In this document: piece after piece, positions 6,955 through 7,145 of the stretch
How the letters are laid out: the number at the start of each line of letters is the position of its first letter
Numbering within the stretch: the first letter of the stretch is position 1
NCBI GenBank assembly: GCA_905479025.1
Contig: CAJQKX010000391.1
Span: 1-7,145, forward strand
From: an uncultured Paraglaciecola sp.
GTDB taxonomy: Bacteria; Pseudomonadota; Gammaproteobacteria; Enterobacterales; Alteromonadaceae
DNA length: 7,145 nt
Direction of reading: 5' to 3'
The notes under the pieces: generated by a model
Seen by the model: only the letters and a program-made list of their open reading frames with translations
Database searches by the model: none
What the model was told of the DNA's origin: nothing
Made by a program: the position numbers and the translations under genes

Positions 6955-7055
6955 CAGTCGGGTTGCATCGCCCTAAAATTAAAGACTGAACTAAGCATGT
7001 AGAGCCGCAGGCAGCGGACTGGCGGACGCGGGTTCAATTCCCGCCGCCTCCACCA
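6955..7055 (+). ncRNA. ssrA: tmRNA (ssrA) 3'-end fragment
   Basis: The last 28 bases form a tRNA-like 3' end: T-stem GCGGG (7028-7032) with CCCGC (7040-7044) around TTCAATT, then acceptor strand CGCCTCC, discriminator A and encoded CCA (7053-7055). Upstream, AAAGACTGAACTAAGCATGT closely follows the conserved segment that joins the last pseudoknot to the tRNA-like domain in gammaproteobacterial tmRNA. CAGTC (6955-6959) can pair with GACTG (6984-6988), and GGG (6960-6962) with CCC (6971-6973), consistent with pseudoknot 4. The 5' acceptor strand, the tag-peptide frame and the other pseudoknots are not found in the preceding bases, so this piece alone cannot work in ribosome rescue. It is most likely a displaced gene end left by island integration. 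Homology may extend a few bases left of 6955. Confidence 0.82.
7028..7055. other. Probable attachment-site core (att) in the tmRNA T-arm/acceptor
   Basis: Tyrosine recombinases that insert at ssrA usually cross over in or near the T-loop and acceptor end, and they duplicate this segment at both ends of the island. Finding it without the 5' part of the gene, next to mobile-element-like DNA, makes it a good candidate for one island junction. The matching copy and the integrase are outside the window, so the crossover point and the left or right identity of the junction cannot be assigned. Confidence 0.5.
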
Positions 7056-7061
7056 AACAAT

Positions 7062-7080
7062 GGCCCCGCAAGGGGCTTTA
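7062..7080 (+). terminator. Hairpin terminator after the tmRNA 3' end
   Basis: GCCCC (7063-7067) and GGGGC (7072-7076) pair around a GCAA tetraloop and are followed by TTTA. It begins eight bases after the CCA of the tmRNA end, where the ssrA terminator would lie. The T-tract is short, so termination may be inefficient. The same stem would also be a hairpin on the opposite strand. Confidence 0.55.
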
Positions 7081-7145
7081 AAGTACCACAAAGCATTGAT
7101 TTAAATAGGTTTTATTGGGTTTTAAAGGCGCAAAAAGATTCATCA
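7081..7145. other. Flank downstream of ssrA, no gene seen
   Basis: These last 65 bases are AT-rich and contain no recognisable gene start, RNA or repeat on either strand. They could be chromosomal DNA beyond the island or the leader of the next element at the same site; the window ends too soon to tell. Confidence 0.4.

Noticed and set aside
6711..6989. A 92-residue open frame
   Set aside because: It overlaps the tmRNA 3' sequence, has no ribosome binding site and its composition is not protein-like.

Overview
The window looks like one end of a mobile genomic island in a low-GC (roughly 40%), probably marine, gammaproteobacterium. The main clue is near the right edge, where the sequence matches the 3' end of a gammaproteobacterial tmRNA (ssrA): a T-arm, an acceptor strand ending in CCA, and a recognisable pseudoknot just before them. 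The gene's 5' part is not in the window. ssrA 3' ends are a classic target of tyrosine-recombinase islands. The left edge carries the start of an IS256-family transposase reading leftward. I cannot name a genus.

Layout from left to right: (1) 1-126, the N-terminus and probable terminal repeat of an IS256-family insertion sequence. (2) 161-246, a dense cluster of short direct and inverted repeats (ATAACTG / GTTATCCA). (3) 309-617, a small Cys/His-rich HGGxSTG-type protein. (4) 728-6262, three same-strand genes packed like an operon. (5) 6267-6657, a broken coding remnant. (6) 6658-6954, noncoding DNA with repeats that could serve an integrase. (7) 6955-7080, the tmRNA 3' fragment and a hairpin terminator, followed by 65 bases with no recognisable gene.

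The three-gene core is the interesting part. Gene 1 (828 aa) is an AAA+ NTPase of the McrB-like type, with a long coiled coil and an unassigned N-terminal region. Gene 2 (565 aa) starts on the overlapping GTGA of gene 1's stop. It is a DUF2357/McrC-like protein with a complete PD-(D/E)xK nuclease core (P459-D460 ... D477-x-K479). Gene 3 (435 aa), 46 bases downstream, is a DUF2130 protein: an N-terminal CxxC, a coiled coil, and a conserved core whose GD...ExK spacing also fits a nuclease fold. An McrB-like motor coupled to an McrC-like nuclease is the architecture of modification- or nucleic-acid-dependent (type IV-like) restriction. The coiled-coil motor recalls the coiled-coil McrBC relatives (CoCoNuT-like). 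The addition of a DUF2130 protein as a possible third component is the part I cannot match to a system I know. The defence role is inferred from domain architecture and island context, not shown by the sequence.
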